This document shows, one piece after another, positions 1 through 11,791 of a stretch of 64,000 bases of DNA (its first letter is position 1; each line of letters opens with the position of its first letter). Location: assembly GCF_963455315.2 (NCBI RefSeq), contig NC_083322.1, positions 89,588,251-89,652,250 of the forward strand. The letters are read 5' to 3'. The position numbers were made by a program, and so were the translations under genes. Source of the DNA: Globicephala melas (lineage: Eukaryota; Chordata; Mammalia; Artiodactyla; Delphinidae). A model generated the notes under the pieces. The model worked only from the letters and a program-made list of their open reading frames with translations, searched no databases and had not been told where the DNA came from.

Positions 1-2338
1 TATTTCCTTGTTTTAATGGGACGCTAGAGAGGTAGTATCACGTAGTGATCGAGAGCAAAGACTCTTGAATTAGAATTCCTGTATTCAAATCTCTATTCTC
101 TTATTTATTAGCTGTGTGACATAGGTGATTTCTTCATCTGTAAAATAGAGCTAATAACAGTACTTACCTCCCTGGGTTATTATTAGAAGTAAGTGAGTTA
201 ATACATATATAGTACGTAGTATATAGCAAGTACTATGTAAGTATAAACTCTTATTTATTACCTTCAAATCTGATTATTATGTCTTGAGTATATCTTGAAC
301 ACCATCATGTTCTAAGATAGACTCAGACAAGTTATGACAATCTAGAGTGTTGGTTGATAGTGATCTATTTGGGGATGGTCTTGAAGGATCCAGAATAAAC
401 TATGAATTTTTATATCAATTTAGAACCCCTGATAGAAGGTTTGAGGAAAGCTTTGAGAGAAACTTCTTTGGAACAACTGTAGGCTTCCTAGATTCCTTAT
501 AACCTGTCAGAACCTGTCCCAAGGGTTGTAGTATTAGTTGATAGCAAAGCTATGGACAATGGTAAGGGATAATTTTCTTTTATGGTGTAGGAAGATTGGC
601 ATCACTGAGAGAGAATGGATGATTCATTGACAAACCAGTGCCAACTAATTCTCTTGGCATATTTTTAATAGCCCTTTAAAGTCACAGATTATAAAATTTA
701 TAGTGTGAGTTTAAAGAGTATTTCCTTCCTAGAATTATAATTCAGAAGAGTTATGAAATTAAAAGCGCATATTCACTGTTGGCCTTATTTTCTGTAATGC
801 CTGGTTTTCCAACACGGTGTACATCCACTATATAGTAAATTTGATTGCCTCATTGGGATAAGGGGTTTTGGATGTTGTACAACACCATGTAGAGGACATC
901 AAAAGGTTTTCTCTTTTATGTAAGTGTTCTAATGTTAATATTTAAAAGGGAATTTAGTTTTCAGGCTGTTCAGTGTAACTCCAGTAAGCATCTCACTGGT
1001 TGGCCCTTAGGTATGTTAGAGCATAAGCCTATTTGGATTAACAGACCCAGGTTAGAAAGTGAAGAAATGGTAATCCAAATTAATGTAAATACTATATACT
1101 AATGATTAAGCATCACCCAAAAGAAGTGCCTCACATCCCGTTACTGTGGAGATATTTCAGAGCTTACAGCAAGTTAGAAGCAAAAAATAAGAAGTGTGCC
1201 AAATGGCCACTAAAGGGATGCCTCCTAGTATCAAGAAGGAGTACCAGCCTTCAGTGAGGAAGGAAAAACAGACACCACTCAAAATCAAGAATATAGAGCC
1301 ATGTAATATAGTGTCATATGACCTAACACACATATTCAATGATAACAGCTTATACATGTATAGTGCTTAACTAGTCATTAAGTCCTGTCATTTTCACTGT
1401 TTCGTTGATGTTACAGATACTCTTTTAAGTAGGGCGAAGTAGATACAAAAACATTGTGAGTTAGGTTAGATCTTTGAACCCCATTTTACACCCATTTTAC
1501 AAATAAAGAAACAAAGTTTAAATGACTTCACCGAGATCTCAGAGCCAGTAGTAGATCCCAGTTCCAATTCCTAGTTCAGTCCTCTTTCCGTTATTTCAAG
1601 AAGACTCTAAAGGCAAGAGTGGATTAAAAATAGTGAGTGAAGAATAGTTACAATTTGACCCTGACTCATTAAGAAAATATTGAGTTAAATTTAGTGGTTA
1701 TAATTTAGAGAAGCAGGAGTGTGTAATACTTTGTAGTAGTAAATTTGTCTGACAGTTCAGAAAGACCCCTTGAAGGGACTCTTGGTGTTCAGGGTTTGAA
1801 TTTAATTTGTTTATGTTGTTTAATGTTAAGAACCTTGATGATTAGGATGATCCTATTTATTTTTGTAGTTCTTACAGTTCTTCCACTTGGTGTCTTCCAC
1901 TTAGTATTATTTGCGCAGAAAATAATACTCAATAAATACGGTACAAGTTTGAATTCCATGATTGTGACAGATCCTTTGGTTTGCCCTTCCTGGATTTTTC
2001 TTTGCAACTGGATGCAAAGCATAGAATTGTTTGAGAAAATCAGATAAATTCTAGGTCTTGGGAAGAAGAGATCTTTTCTTAAAACATACGCTGTTTGATA
2101 AACTTTGAATTTTTTTCTTAAGCGTTCTGATGTTGAAAGAAATGCTGTTGCTTAATAGGGAACAGACCACAAAGTGGAAAAGATTAAAGGTTCACTTGCA
2201 GTAACTATATCTTTTAATTGTGAACTTCTGTAGTATTTTCCATAACAAAATTTAAAACTAGTCATATCTTTGAAATTAAGTGCATTATTTTTATAGTCTG
2301 TTTTTAGTAAATCAAACTTTTTTCCCCTTCTAATTTAG
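1..2338 (+). other. CBLL1: CBLL1 last intron (partial)
   Basis: Non-coding sequence upstream of the final CBLL1 exon. It ends in a pyrimidine-rich tract followed by AG at 2337-2338, a good splice acceptor. Two ancient MIR fragments are recognisable, at about 30-245 (plus) and 1460-1590 (minus). The rest, including open frames at 1157-1357 and 1745-2047, shows nothing I can name. The upstream exons, including the RING finger, lie outside the window. Confidence 0.8.
30..245 (+). repeat. MIR SINE fragment
   Basis: Diverged match to the MIR core: a 'tagctgtgtgacat' block at about 110, then 'atctgtaaaatagagctaataa', then a tail resembling 'agtgagttaatacat'. It is an old mammalian SINE with no visible function here. 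Confidence 0.75.
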
Positions 2339-3374
2339 CTGTAGTGATCCTGTGCAGCGAATTGAGCAGTGTACACGAGGTTCTCTCTTCATGTGTAGCA
2401 TTGTTCAAGGGTGCAAGAGAACCTACTTGTCCCAGAGAGACTTACAGGCTCATATCAACCACCGCCATATGAGAGCTGGAAAACCTGTTACCCGTGCTTC
2501 ACTTGAAAATGTTCATCCTCCTATTGCCCCACCACCAGCTGAAATCCCTGATCGTTTTATAATGCCGCCAGACAAGCACCATATGAGCCATATTCCGCCA
2601 AAGCAGCACATCATGATGCCACCACCTCCTTTGCAGCATGTGCCCCACGAGCACTATAATCAGCCACATGAGGATATTCGTGCTCCTCCAGCAGAATTGT
2701 CCATGGCTCCACCTCCACCGCGCTCGGTCAGTCAGGAAACCTTTCGTATTTCAACAAGAAAACACAGCAATTTAATAACTGTCCCTATTCAGGATGACTC
2801 AAATTCAGGTGCTAGAGAACCACCACCTCCTGCCCCAGCACCTGCTCACCATCATCCTGAATATCAGGGTCAACCAGTGGTCTCGCACCCTCATCATATT
2901 ATGCCTCCACAGCAACATTACGCACCACCCCCACCTCCTCCACCACCAATAAGCCATCCAATGCCACATCCTCCCCAGGCCGCAGGTACTCCTCACCTGG
3001 TGTATAGCCAAGCTCCACCTCCACCAATGACCTCTGCTCCACCACCAATCACCCCTCCCCCTGGACATATTATGGCCCAGATGCCACCTTATATGAATCA
3101 TCCTCCTCCAGGACCTCCCCCCCCTCAACATGGTGGTCCACCTGTAACTGCACCCCCTCCTCACCATTATAATCCTAACTCTTTACCCCAGTTCACTGAA
3201 GATCAAGGAACTCTGAGCCCTCCATTTACACAGCCAGGGGGAATGAGTCCTGGTATATGGCCTGCACCGAGAGGGCCGCCTCCTCCTCCTCGAATGCAGG
3301 GTCCGCCTTCTCAAACCCCACTTCCTGGACCACATCATCCAGATCAGACAAGATATAGACCGTATTACCAATGA
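2339..3374 (+). CDS. CBLL1: CBLL1 (HAKAI) E3 ubiquitin ligase, final coding exon
   Basis: CBLL1/HAKAI is a RING-type E3 ubiquitin ligase. It recognises tyrosine-phosphorylated E-cadherin through its HYB domain and is also a subunit of the m6A methyltransferase-associated complex. This exon starts after the acceptor at 2337-2338; one base completes a codon begun in the previous exon, and 344 codons and a TGA at 3372-3374 follow. It opens with the end of the HYB region: a C2H2-type zinc finger (C-x5-C with a later H-x4-H in 'LQAHINHRH') that takes part in phosphotyrosine binding. The RING finger is upstream and out of view. The rest is a proline- and histidine-rich tail with runs such as PPPPPPPP, ending in TRYRPYYQ, as in human CBLL1. 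The frame is open. Translation does not start here, since the first in-frame methionine lies inside the protein. The coding sequence is almost identical to the human gene, so I am confident of the identity. Confidence 0.97.
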
Positions 3375-6300
3375 TAATAGTATTTTGAACTGAAGATATG
3401 ATGAGGAAACAAACTTATGTATAGTCAATCTTTTAATTAAGCTTTGACTGTTTGGGGAAGGGAAAGCACCTCTTACTGAGGTGGCTGTAAAACACTTAGG
3501 GTCTTGTCTCTTAAAATGGTTTTAAATCTTGACCTTAGGAGTGATTTCAAGTACTATACTGTAGTGCAGATAAGTGGCTCAGTTGAGCACAACTATATTT
3601 TAACAAACTTTCTTCCCCTAGTGTGGTAAATTGACCCAGAGGTGACCATTTGTAAAAAATTTGAAAGAAGTTTTTCGTCGTTCCACTTTCAAAAGTATTG
3701 CTTTTGTTAAACCCAATGTTTAGTTTTTCTTGTGATACATTTGTTAACCTGTGTAAAAGGATTAAATTTCAATATGGTTGTAAAAATGCTATTTTTATGT
3801 GAATTTAAGTGCAGCCACATAGTGTTTTTTAAACCATATGTTTTACCACTAATTTCCCAAAGTTATAATAAAATCCTAAAAGTAAAAATCTACTAGAATT
3901 TACTGCAAGGCACACTATTAAATGGTAGAAAATGATTTCACATGTTAGGCACTGAAATTTTGAGGTATATTAGGTGTATAATGCACTTGACTTGGATGCC
4001 TTTTCATTTGTAGGCAGCCTCAGGAACACCAAAATACATTGGAATTCCAGTACTAAGAAATATTTATGTTTGTAATACTGAAAGGCAGTGTTCGTTACTT
4101 GGAAAGTTACGGCCAAAGTAATCAACTCTGTAGGCTCCAAGCTGTTGGGGATGCTGGCACCCATTAATGCTTTTTAACTGAATGGTTGGAATCATGTGAT
4201 GCACCACAGATTAATCTTAAGTAACGTTATTTTATAGAACTGTTTAAATGGTGTGCTTTAGATGAAGTGTATTCCTCTCTACTCATTGTCTTAAACTAAA
4301 TATTTAGGGCTGAATAGGCTTTATGTAATTCCTCATTTCTTGGTAGAATTTGATCCCGTGCTTAAGTGGGTTCTTGTTTATTGGGTTTTAAAGTATAATT
4401 TGAATGCCATGGAGAAATTTGAATAATGTATTAATGAAGGACATTCTTGTAATCACATACTTGTGTTGCTCAGGTTTCATTACTGTGTGATAAGGTTTTT
4501 CCTCTAACTTGACATTTAAAAACTATTAATGATTTCCTGTTTCTTTTACTGGTTAAGCATCTAAAACGTGGAACGTTTTAGCTTGGAGTCAACAGTGAAG
4601 ACTACCAGATGATTTTGTATTGGAGAAAAGAAAAGTAATCTAAATTGTGAATTTCAGTGCTTTATAAGGTGTCTTTGGAGTCAGCTTTTGCATTATAGGG
4701 GCTTCTTACAGTCCAGCTGAGATGACCACTTACAGTTTATACAGAACTCATATGTATAAATCAACACTCTTAGGATATTACTATATATCCTTTGAATAAA
4801 CCCCTGTGAAGTACTTCCTCCCCCCAAAATGGTGCATAACATATAAACATGAAATGTGTAGTATGCAGGTGCCATTTATTAAATAGTTAGTAGTGTATAA
4901 ATTTAGAACATTTCTTTTTGACAAAGGGTGAACTGATTGCTAATTTACCATTTAATTCTGTCAGGAACAGGCAAAACAACTTCTCATCTTGGATAATCAG
5001 ATGCAAAGTTATCTATGAACTTAGAGCTGAAGTTAGAAATAATTACAAATGGCCCTTTCAACCGTGACCAGCTGAAAATAACCAATACAATTTTTTTAAG
5101 TGAAAGTACGTGATTTTTCACACCTAGCAATTTGAGAGTCCAGTTGTTAATGCAATATTTCTAGAGAGAAATTGTTATCAGAAGCATGGGAGTGAAATAG
5201 TATGAAATGGTGGTGAGTGCATCTATCATATTACTGTAGGTACTTGGACTGTGCAAACTTGATTCCTTTTCATGGCCCTATTTAGGAGCTGTTAAAATAC
5301 TCTTGTTGAAAATCCAGTACCATTTTTTGGTTTCATGTAATAGGAAATAGCCGAATTCACTTTAAAGCTTCTCAACTATTTATGAAGAGCTCACCTGTTT
5401 TAATGAAATTCACTAGAATTGAATGTGGCATGAAACCACTTAGCCTATGTATTGGACACAAAAAATTAATATCATGATAAAATTCCACATGTTAAGAGAA
5501 TTCTTGTAGGCTTTTAAAAAATGATTTCTTTTTGGTTAGGTTTAAGAAATATGTGTTATGCAGGAAGGCAGATCAGATGAAATGTGTTGTAACAGACAAT
5601 TTTTTAAAATGGTGTCAGACTTGAATTCATCCAGTTATTGTTTGAATGAGGGTGGGTGGGTAGAAGGATAACAAAATTACTGTTAGTGTTTCTTTCCTTA
5701 AGGAAAAAGATGTGAATCCCAGCCTTATTTCAGGGAAGCCTTTGAAGCTATGATGGACATAAGTCTAAATTAAATGTATGTATATTTCATTATATTGCTC
5801 TTAAGACTACTGAGGTGGCAGTTTAATTCTTAAAAACAATAAAATGAAAGCATAAATACTATTTTGCCTAGATGAATTTTTACCTAATGATGACACATTT
5901 GGGAGATTGCAGAATTTTTCTTGTTCATACAGCTTTTACAGTTAAAATAGATTCACCTTTTTGGAGATTAAAACCAGCAAGTTGAACGTTAACATTTCTG
6001 AAGTGGTATGATTGTTCAGAGTATTCTATAGTATTTGGGGGAAATATCAGTTGCAAAGACTAAGAAACTACTTAATATCCATCTTGCCCTGTAAAAACCA
6101 CTTGCTCAAGTTATCGTATAAATACTACCACTGAAATATAAATGCAAAAGATAATTTGACCATATTTTTAAACTCAAAATAGGTAACTTTACTGTATGAA
6201 GTATACAGAGCTGCTTTATGCTTTGTTCTTACTAACATACTGGAAGAGTATCTTTCATACATCTTTCTGGAAAAACTATAGACATATCATAAAATTCTTG

Positions 6301-6560
6301 AAAAAGCGTTACAAGTACGTGGAAAAATCTCACAAGTACCTGAAACAAAAATAAACTTTTCTGACTATTAGATCAGCCATCAAATTGGTATATTGATGTT
6401 AATTGAGGTTTGACATAATCATACTATATTCCGGCTGAAGTGGCTTTATTTTTCTTCACTGGTTTTTGTAACTGTAATCTGTTCAATTGTGGCCTAGACC
6501 AAGCCGACTTTTCTTATTACAATATATGCACAATCTAATAAAGCAATATTGGATATACTA
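3375..6560 (+). other. CBLL1: CBLL1 3' UTR (extent inferred)
   Basis: AT-rich sequence directly after the CBLL1 stop, with no interspersed repeat recognisable for almost 4 kb, unlike the rest of the window. Canonical AATAAA signals on the plus strand lie at 3867-3872, 4795-4800, 5838-5843, 6350-6355 and 6537-6542, so several mRNA 3' ends are possible. Which are used cannot be told from sequence. The true end could be as early as about 3890 or as late as about 6560. No coding frame here looks real. Confidence 0.6.
3867..3872 (+). terminator. CBLL1: First CBLL1 polyadenylation signal
   Basis: AATAAA in 'ttataataaaatcc', 493 nt after the stop codon. It is the first canonical signal in the 3' UTR and would give a short-UTR transcript. 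Four later AATAAA motifs (last at 6537-6542) allow longer forms. Use is inferred. Confidence 0.5.
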
Positions 6561-7348
6561 GGTTTAAAGGGGAAAGAGAGGTAAGCCAGTTAAAATACTT
6601 GGTAATGATACTGATAAAAACATTTGAATTTTCAAACATGTTTTGATTCATGCCCCTTCAGTTTTCCATCTTTGAGGGGAAAAGTATTAAGGCAGAATTT
6701 TTAAAGCAGCATTTTAGTATCAAACTTTAATTTTCTCATCTCCCTTAGAATTTGAATTTTTAGGCATTACAGAATCACAGGATTTAAATGAACAATGGTG
6801 GGTCATGGGTTTAGCTCTAACACTTGAGTGGAACCATGTTTTTAAAAATCTGCCATTTGAAATGTTAATCTGTGTCCTGAGAATGTCTCATTGCTATTCC
6901 AAGTAGTTGTTAGCACCAACTTTCATATTGTATTTAAGCCCATTTCCTATTAATCTACCTTTAAAATTGTTCTCCCTTTGTCTTCCTTCAGATTGAAAAA
7001 TCTTGCTCCCTTTATTTTTCTTCCTATGTGTTACTTTGAAAATCTTTAATTTTTTGTTTTAAAATCTGCACTCATTTCCATTATACAAGCAATAAGTCTT
7101 TTGGAGGAAATATGTCATATTACAAATAAAGATCCCCTTGACCACTACCACAATTAACATTTCTCTTCCAGAGATAACTCATGTTATAACTTTGGTGTAT
7201 GAATTGTTTTAGTTGCAGAGCTGACAACTAAGTAATAGGCTCCATCCTCCGGTTAAGCACCCTAATCCACGGTAAATGTAGTATTTCATGGCCTTAACTC
7301 AAATAGGTACTGAGCACCTACCATGTGAAATATAAATTCATTTATATG
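6561..7348. other. Between CBLL1 and SLC26A3, no gene seen
   Basis: AT-rich single-copy sequence after the last canonical CBLL1 poly(A) signal. The end near 7290-7348 has traces of an old MIR-like repeat ('actgagcacctaccatgtg') that continues after the L1 insertion at 7361-7740. No open frame with recognisable similarity. Confidence 0.5.
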
Positions 7349-7360
7349 CTAGATGCCATT

Positions 7361-7740
7361 TTTAAAAAATTTTTATTTTATATTGGAGTATTGTTGATTA
7401 ACAATGTTGTGTTAGTTTCGGGTGTACAGCAAAGTGATTCAGTTAGTACGTATATCTATTCATTTTCAAATTCTTTTCCCATTTAGGTTATTACAGAATG
7501 TTGAGCGGAGTTCCCTGTGCTATACAGTAGGTCCTTGTTGGTTATCTATTTTAAATATAGCAGTGTGTACGTGTCAGTCCCAAACTCCCCATCTGTCCTT
7601 CCCCCCACCCTCCCTCCCTGGTAACCAAAAGTTTGTTCTCTAAGTCTGAGTCTGTTTCTGGTTTGTAAATAAGTTCATTTGTATTAATTTTTTTTTAGAT
7701 TCTGCATATAAGCAATATCATATGATATTTGGCTTATTGG
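7361..7740 (-). mobile_element. L1 3' end fragment
   Basis: Reverse complement of an artiodactyl L1 3' UTR: the A-rich tail is at the left, followed by the typical 'ttgattaacaatgttgtgttagtttc' region and a C-rich 'cttccccccaccctccctccctgg' block. It is flanked by a 12 bp direct repeat ('ctagatgccatt' at 7349-7360, 'ctagacaccatt' at 7741-7752) that fits a diverged target-site duplication. Strongly 5' truncated; non-coding. Confidence 0.8.
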
Positions 7741-7774
7741 CTAGACACCATTCTAATCACTTTGGATGCACAAG

Positions 7775-8347
7775 TCTTTAGAGACAGATGACCATAAATT
7801 TCGTTAAATTATGTAACATGTTAGAAGTGTGATAAAATCCTAGAGAATAAAGGGAAAGTAAGGATAATGGGGGTGTTGGTAGGTTTGCAGTTTTAAATAG
7901 AGCAGTCTGGGTAGAATTCATTGAAAACATGACATTTGAGCAAAGATTTGAAGTAGGTGACAGTTAGCCACGTATATTATGTGGGGAAGAACTTTCCAAG
8001 CAGAGGACACAGTCTGTAAAGGCCTTAAAGAGGGGGTTGCACCTGGCATATTTGAGAAATAGCAAGGAGATTGGAATGGAATGAGTGAGTAGTAGGAGGT
8101 CAGAGAGGTAATGACAGTGGGAATGGGGAGATCACAGGCTTCCTAGGCCATTGTAAAGATTTTGACCTTACTCTGATGTGGAAAACCGTGGTGGGGTTCT
8201 GAGCAAAGGAGTGGAATGATCTGCTTCTTTTAAAAGGATTATTCTGGCTGTGTGTTGAGAACAGAAGAGGGAAGCAAAGATTGGAAGGCCAGTCAGAAGG
8301 CTGTTTTAATCATTTTCACAAGAGATGATGGTGGTGACATAAGTATC
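7775..8347 (+). repeat. Ancient interspersed repeat, family not assigned
   Basis: Purine-rich sequence of a familiar mammalian type: 'gacatttgagcaaagatttgaag', 'gaactttccaagcagagga', 'aaaggattattctggctg', 'gttttaatcatttt'. It resembles the same dispersed family as 15540-16320. I recognise the pattern but cannot name the family. The open frame at 8252-8443 runs from it into the following SINE and is not a gene. Confidence 0.5.
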
Positions 8348-8360
8348 AAGAAGTGGGTGA

Positions 8361-8619
8361 GGGACTTTCCTGGTGGTCCAGTGGGTAAGACTTCACGCTC
8401 CCAATGCAGGGGGCCCAGGTTCGATCCCCAGTCGGGGAACTAGAACGCACATGCATGCCGCAACTAAGAGTTCACGTGCCACAACTAGGAGTCCGCATGC
8501 TGCAATTAAAGCCCACACGCTGCGACCAAGTAGCCTGCCTGCTGCAGTGAAGATCCTGGATGCCACAACTAAAACCCAGTGTGGCATGCATAAATAAATA
8601 AATAATAAATATTTAAAAA
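8361..8619 (+). mobile_element. CHR-1-type tRNA-derived SINE
   Basis: Starts with 'gggactttcctggtggtcc', carries a tRNA-like box B ('ggttcgatcccc') and ends in a (taaa)n and A-rich tail. It is flanked by a perfect 13 bp target-site duplication, aagaagtgggtga, at 8348-8360 and 8620-8632. Confidence 0.9.
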
Positions 8620-9144
8620 AAGAAGTGGGTGACTTGTGGAAGGATGGAGATATATATAGAGAGATATATATATATAAATAAAATAAAAATTTATGTATGT
8701 AAATTAAGCACGTATATATGATGGACATGGGTATATAATTATGAACCAACTAGATATGATCCCTGCTAATTAGGAGCTTACATTTCTAACTTACCCAGGA
8801 ATTGTTCTTGATAGTAACCCCTGAATTTTCCTCAAAAGATTTTATTATGTTCTTTTTCAAAGTATAGCGGCCAGGGTGGGGAAAAACAGTAAAAAATGTT
8901 TTACAAAAGTATACAGATATACAACCATAATGAGAGAAATAATTTATTTGATTCTGGAATTAATAATATATTTCCTAATAGCTTTTCTGGGTATACTTAA
9001 TTGTGCAGTGCTAAATAAGTGACTTTGGAACAAATCTGCAGAATGCACCTATACTGTTCCTGAGTTTAGTTCTGCCTTGTGCTAGATCAGTTTTTAGATA
9101 GGTTTTTATTTCTTTTTTTTTAGGTTTTTATTTCTTTGAAGAGG

Positions 9145-9365
9145 TAGTATTTCCTAATGATTAAGAGCCTGGGCTCTGGAGTCAGACCATCTAGACTGAA
9201 TTCTGGTTCTATACCTATAGAACTAGCAAGCGTATATAACTTAGACTAATTACTTATGCTCTTTGAGCCTTGATTTATTTTGCTTTTCTAAAAAATGAGG
9301 ATAAACATAGTACCTATCTTAGGGGGGCTATTTTGAGAGTTAAGTGAGTTGATACTAGACATATT
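9145..9365 (+). repeat. MIR SINE
   Basis: Good MIR match: 'attaagagcctgggctctggagtcagacc', then 'gaggataaacatagtacctatctta' and 'gttaagtgagttgata'. Ancient and diverged. Confidence 0.85.
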
Positions 9366-9847
9366 TAAAAGGTAGAGTCAATAGAATTTCCTAACAAAAT
9401 TTTCAGCCTGAGCAGCTGGAAGGCTGGAGTTGGCATTAACTGAGGTGGAAAGGTGCTAGTAGAACAGATAAGGGGGAGAGGATCAGTAGATCAGTTTTAA
9501 CATGTAAGTTGTCCAAATGAAGATGGCAGACAAATATGAAATATTCCTCTCTCTGCTCTTGTTTATGCAGTGTATGGTCCAGCTTGCATTTAAGACATTT
9601 CATTTACATTTCTAACTGGTAAGTTACTGTGTTTAAACAAGAATATGTATCAAATGCATAAATTAGCATTAGAAAGTGATTTTGAAGATAAACTGCTCAA
9701 CATGTATGTATGAGCTCCAACCTTTCTTAATTTCAGTAATATATGTTTCTTCACAAGTGGTTCTGTCTCCCAATTCATCACTGGATATCCTCTCCCCTTC
9801 AGTTTGCTCTGATTTGTGTAAGTTTTATTTTTTTGTAAGTTTTATTT

Positions 9848-10198
9848 ATTTTTTTTTATAAATTTATTTATTTTTGGCTGCGTTGGATCTTCGTTGCTGC
9901 GTGCGGGCTTTCTCCTTTTGCGGTGAGCGGGGGCCACTCTTCGTTGCAGTGCGCGGGCTTCTCACTGCGGTGGCTCCTCTTGTTGCGGAGCATGGGCTCT
10001 GGGCGCGCTGGCTTCAGTAGTTGTGGCAGACGGGCTCAGTAGTTGTGGCCCACGGGCTCTAGAGCGCAGCCTCTGTAGTTGTGGCGCACAGGCTTAGTTG
10101 ATCCGTGGCATGTGGGATCTTCCTGGACCAGGGATCGAACCCATGTCCCCTGCATTGGCAGACGGATTCTTTACCACTGCACCACCAGGGAAGTCCCA
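9848..10198 (-). mobile_element. CHR-1 SINE
   Basis: Complete tRNA-derived SINE in reverse orientation. The A-rich tail (as T) is at the left, and 'caccaccagggaagtccc', the reverse of the 5' end, is at the right. The body contains the repeated 'tagttgtggc' modules typical of CHR-1. A 12 bp duplication, taagttttattt, lies at 9836-9847 and 10199-10210. Confidence 0.9.
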
Positions 10199-10210
10199 TA
10201 AGTTTTATTT

Positions 10211-11767
10211 TTATCTTCCAACGCAATCTCTTAACCTCTTCCTAAATCAGGGCTCAGAGTCTTTGCCCTGGTCAGTTTCCAATATTTGCTCTGAGGCAGG
10301 CAAATAGAGGCCCAGCCCCATGCGTACCCCTTACCCAAAGCATATCCACCTTAGAGGCCTCAAGAGAAAAAACATTTAAGGATGAGGATAAGTGAACCTC
10401 ACTCAAGATGTTAAGGTTGAATGGATTGTGATGGGGGCACGGTAATTGGAGTGCTTTTTCCTGCTCTATGACATTTTGGTTGGCAAGAAGAGGGTAGAGG
10501 GCACCTTTGCTTGTGAAGATGCAGACATCAGTGACAATTCTGTGCAAGGCTTTTGCCCCACCCCCAAGCCAAATGACCAATTAAATAGGCTCATGCTTTC
10601 AATTTCTACTGGAGCTCTTAACCTGAGATTCATAGGGCATCATATACAAAGGTATATGTGTATATGTATTTTTTCCCAAAGTCCATAGGGTACATGAGGC
10701 TCTCTAAGGTGTCCATGACTCAAAAAGTTTAAGACACGTTGCTATAAAGAGTGCTGACATTCTAGTTTTTAATTAAGAGTAGCTATGCAAATAAGCCTTT
10801 GTTTTATTTTTCTGTAATTGGTTTTAAGTCCAGTAGACAAGCCCTCTCAGTAAAGACATTAACAAAGGTTAGAAGGGTACTTTGACAATAAACATTCAGA
10901 GGTGAGATCTAAAACAATTGGGGCAACTTTTCCCATTGACAAAGTGGTTTGATGTTGAACAGAGGCCACTGAATCTTTTTCTGTTGGTGATGATGTTTAA
11001 TTTCTATTACATAAAATAAATACAAATTTGTACCAAGAACAGTTCCAGCAAAAAAGAGAAACATGCTGAATCTCATTCTCCAGTTGAATTGAGCTCTAGA
11101 GCTGTTACCCTGTGAGTTACAAATAATGACCAGCAGTGAAGAAAGAGTCAAAAACTAGTTATAGTTACAGATAGGGCATTAGAAGGATTGTATCTAAATC
11201 TGGATAGGCGGTTGAGTGCTTTAAAAAGCTATAGTAATCATAAAATCTGGGCAAAGAAGTCTCATTGCAGGGGGTTTAGAAGATTCTCATGTAGCAGGTT
11301 TCCAGTCAGATCACTATAAAGAGGACCCACAGCAAGCATGTTTCAGAAAACTAACAAATTTAACAAAGCAAGACACACCCACTGTACAATTGATTTTTTA
11401 AAATGGATATATATTAGTATGAACTATACAAATTACAAGATTCAAAGCAGTGGTGCAAATGCACTGCAAAATATGCGCAAAGGTAGTGACTTGGATGGAA
11501 ATCTGTCAGTGCTATAAAAATACATACAAACAATAATTTTCCTTTGATAAATCTACAAGGTATAAAATTAAGAGTATTTACATAATTGCCTACTAGATAT
11601 GTGAAAAATATACCATGCTAGAACAATCTCGTTCCAAAGTTTGAAACATAATTTCTGTCAAACAAAAATATTCTTCATACAATGTATGAACTTATCAATA
11701 ACTTTCTGGGTATAAAGTTGTTCTTTATGTGACAGTCAGATGAGGATCCCTCTGAATTATATTTTGA
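10211..11767 (-). other. SLC26A3: SLC26A3 3' UTR and intergenic spacer
   Basis: Sequence downstream of the SLC26A3 stop (read right to left) up to the SINE at 9848-10198. The SLC26A3 3' UTR must begin at 11767. Its end is not certain: no canonical AATAAA occurs in the first 750 nt of the minus strand. Candidate signals are ATTAAA at about 10994-10999 and AATAAA near 10805. No repeat family is obvious. Frames at 10272-10580 and 10909-11151 resemble nothing known. Confidence 0.5.
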
Positions 11768-11791
11768 TTAGAATTTTGTTTCACTGGGTAC
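11768..11791 (-). CDS. SLC26A3: SLC26A3 exon 21 (coding part)
   Basis: Acceptor 'ttcttccag' followed by seven codons, VPSETKF, and TAA at 11770-11768. Human ends VPVETKF, so the terminal E-T-K-F PDZ-binding motif is conserved. The 3' UTR continues to lower coordinates. Confidence 0.93.
   Translation of the reverse strand, partial: VPSETKF

Noticed and set aside
2805..3167. 120-codon minus-strand frame rich in Trp and Arg
   Set aside because: It is the antisense of the proline- and histidine-rich CBLL1 exon; CCA and CCT codons read backwards give TGG and AGG.
8400..8430. tRNA-like box A and box B sequences here and in other SINEs
   Set aside because: They belong to tRNA-derived SINEs; no cloverleaf of a genuine tRNA gene was found.
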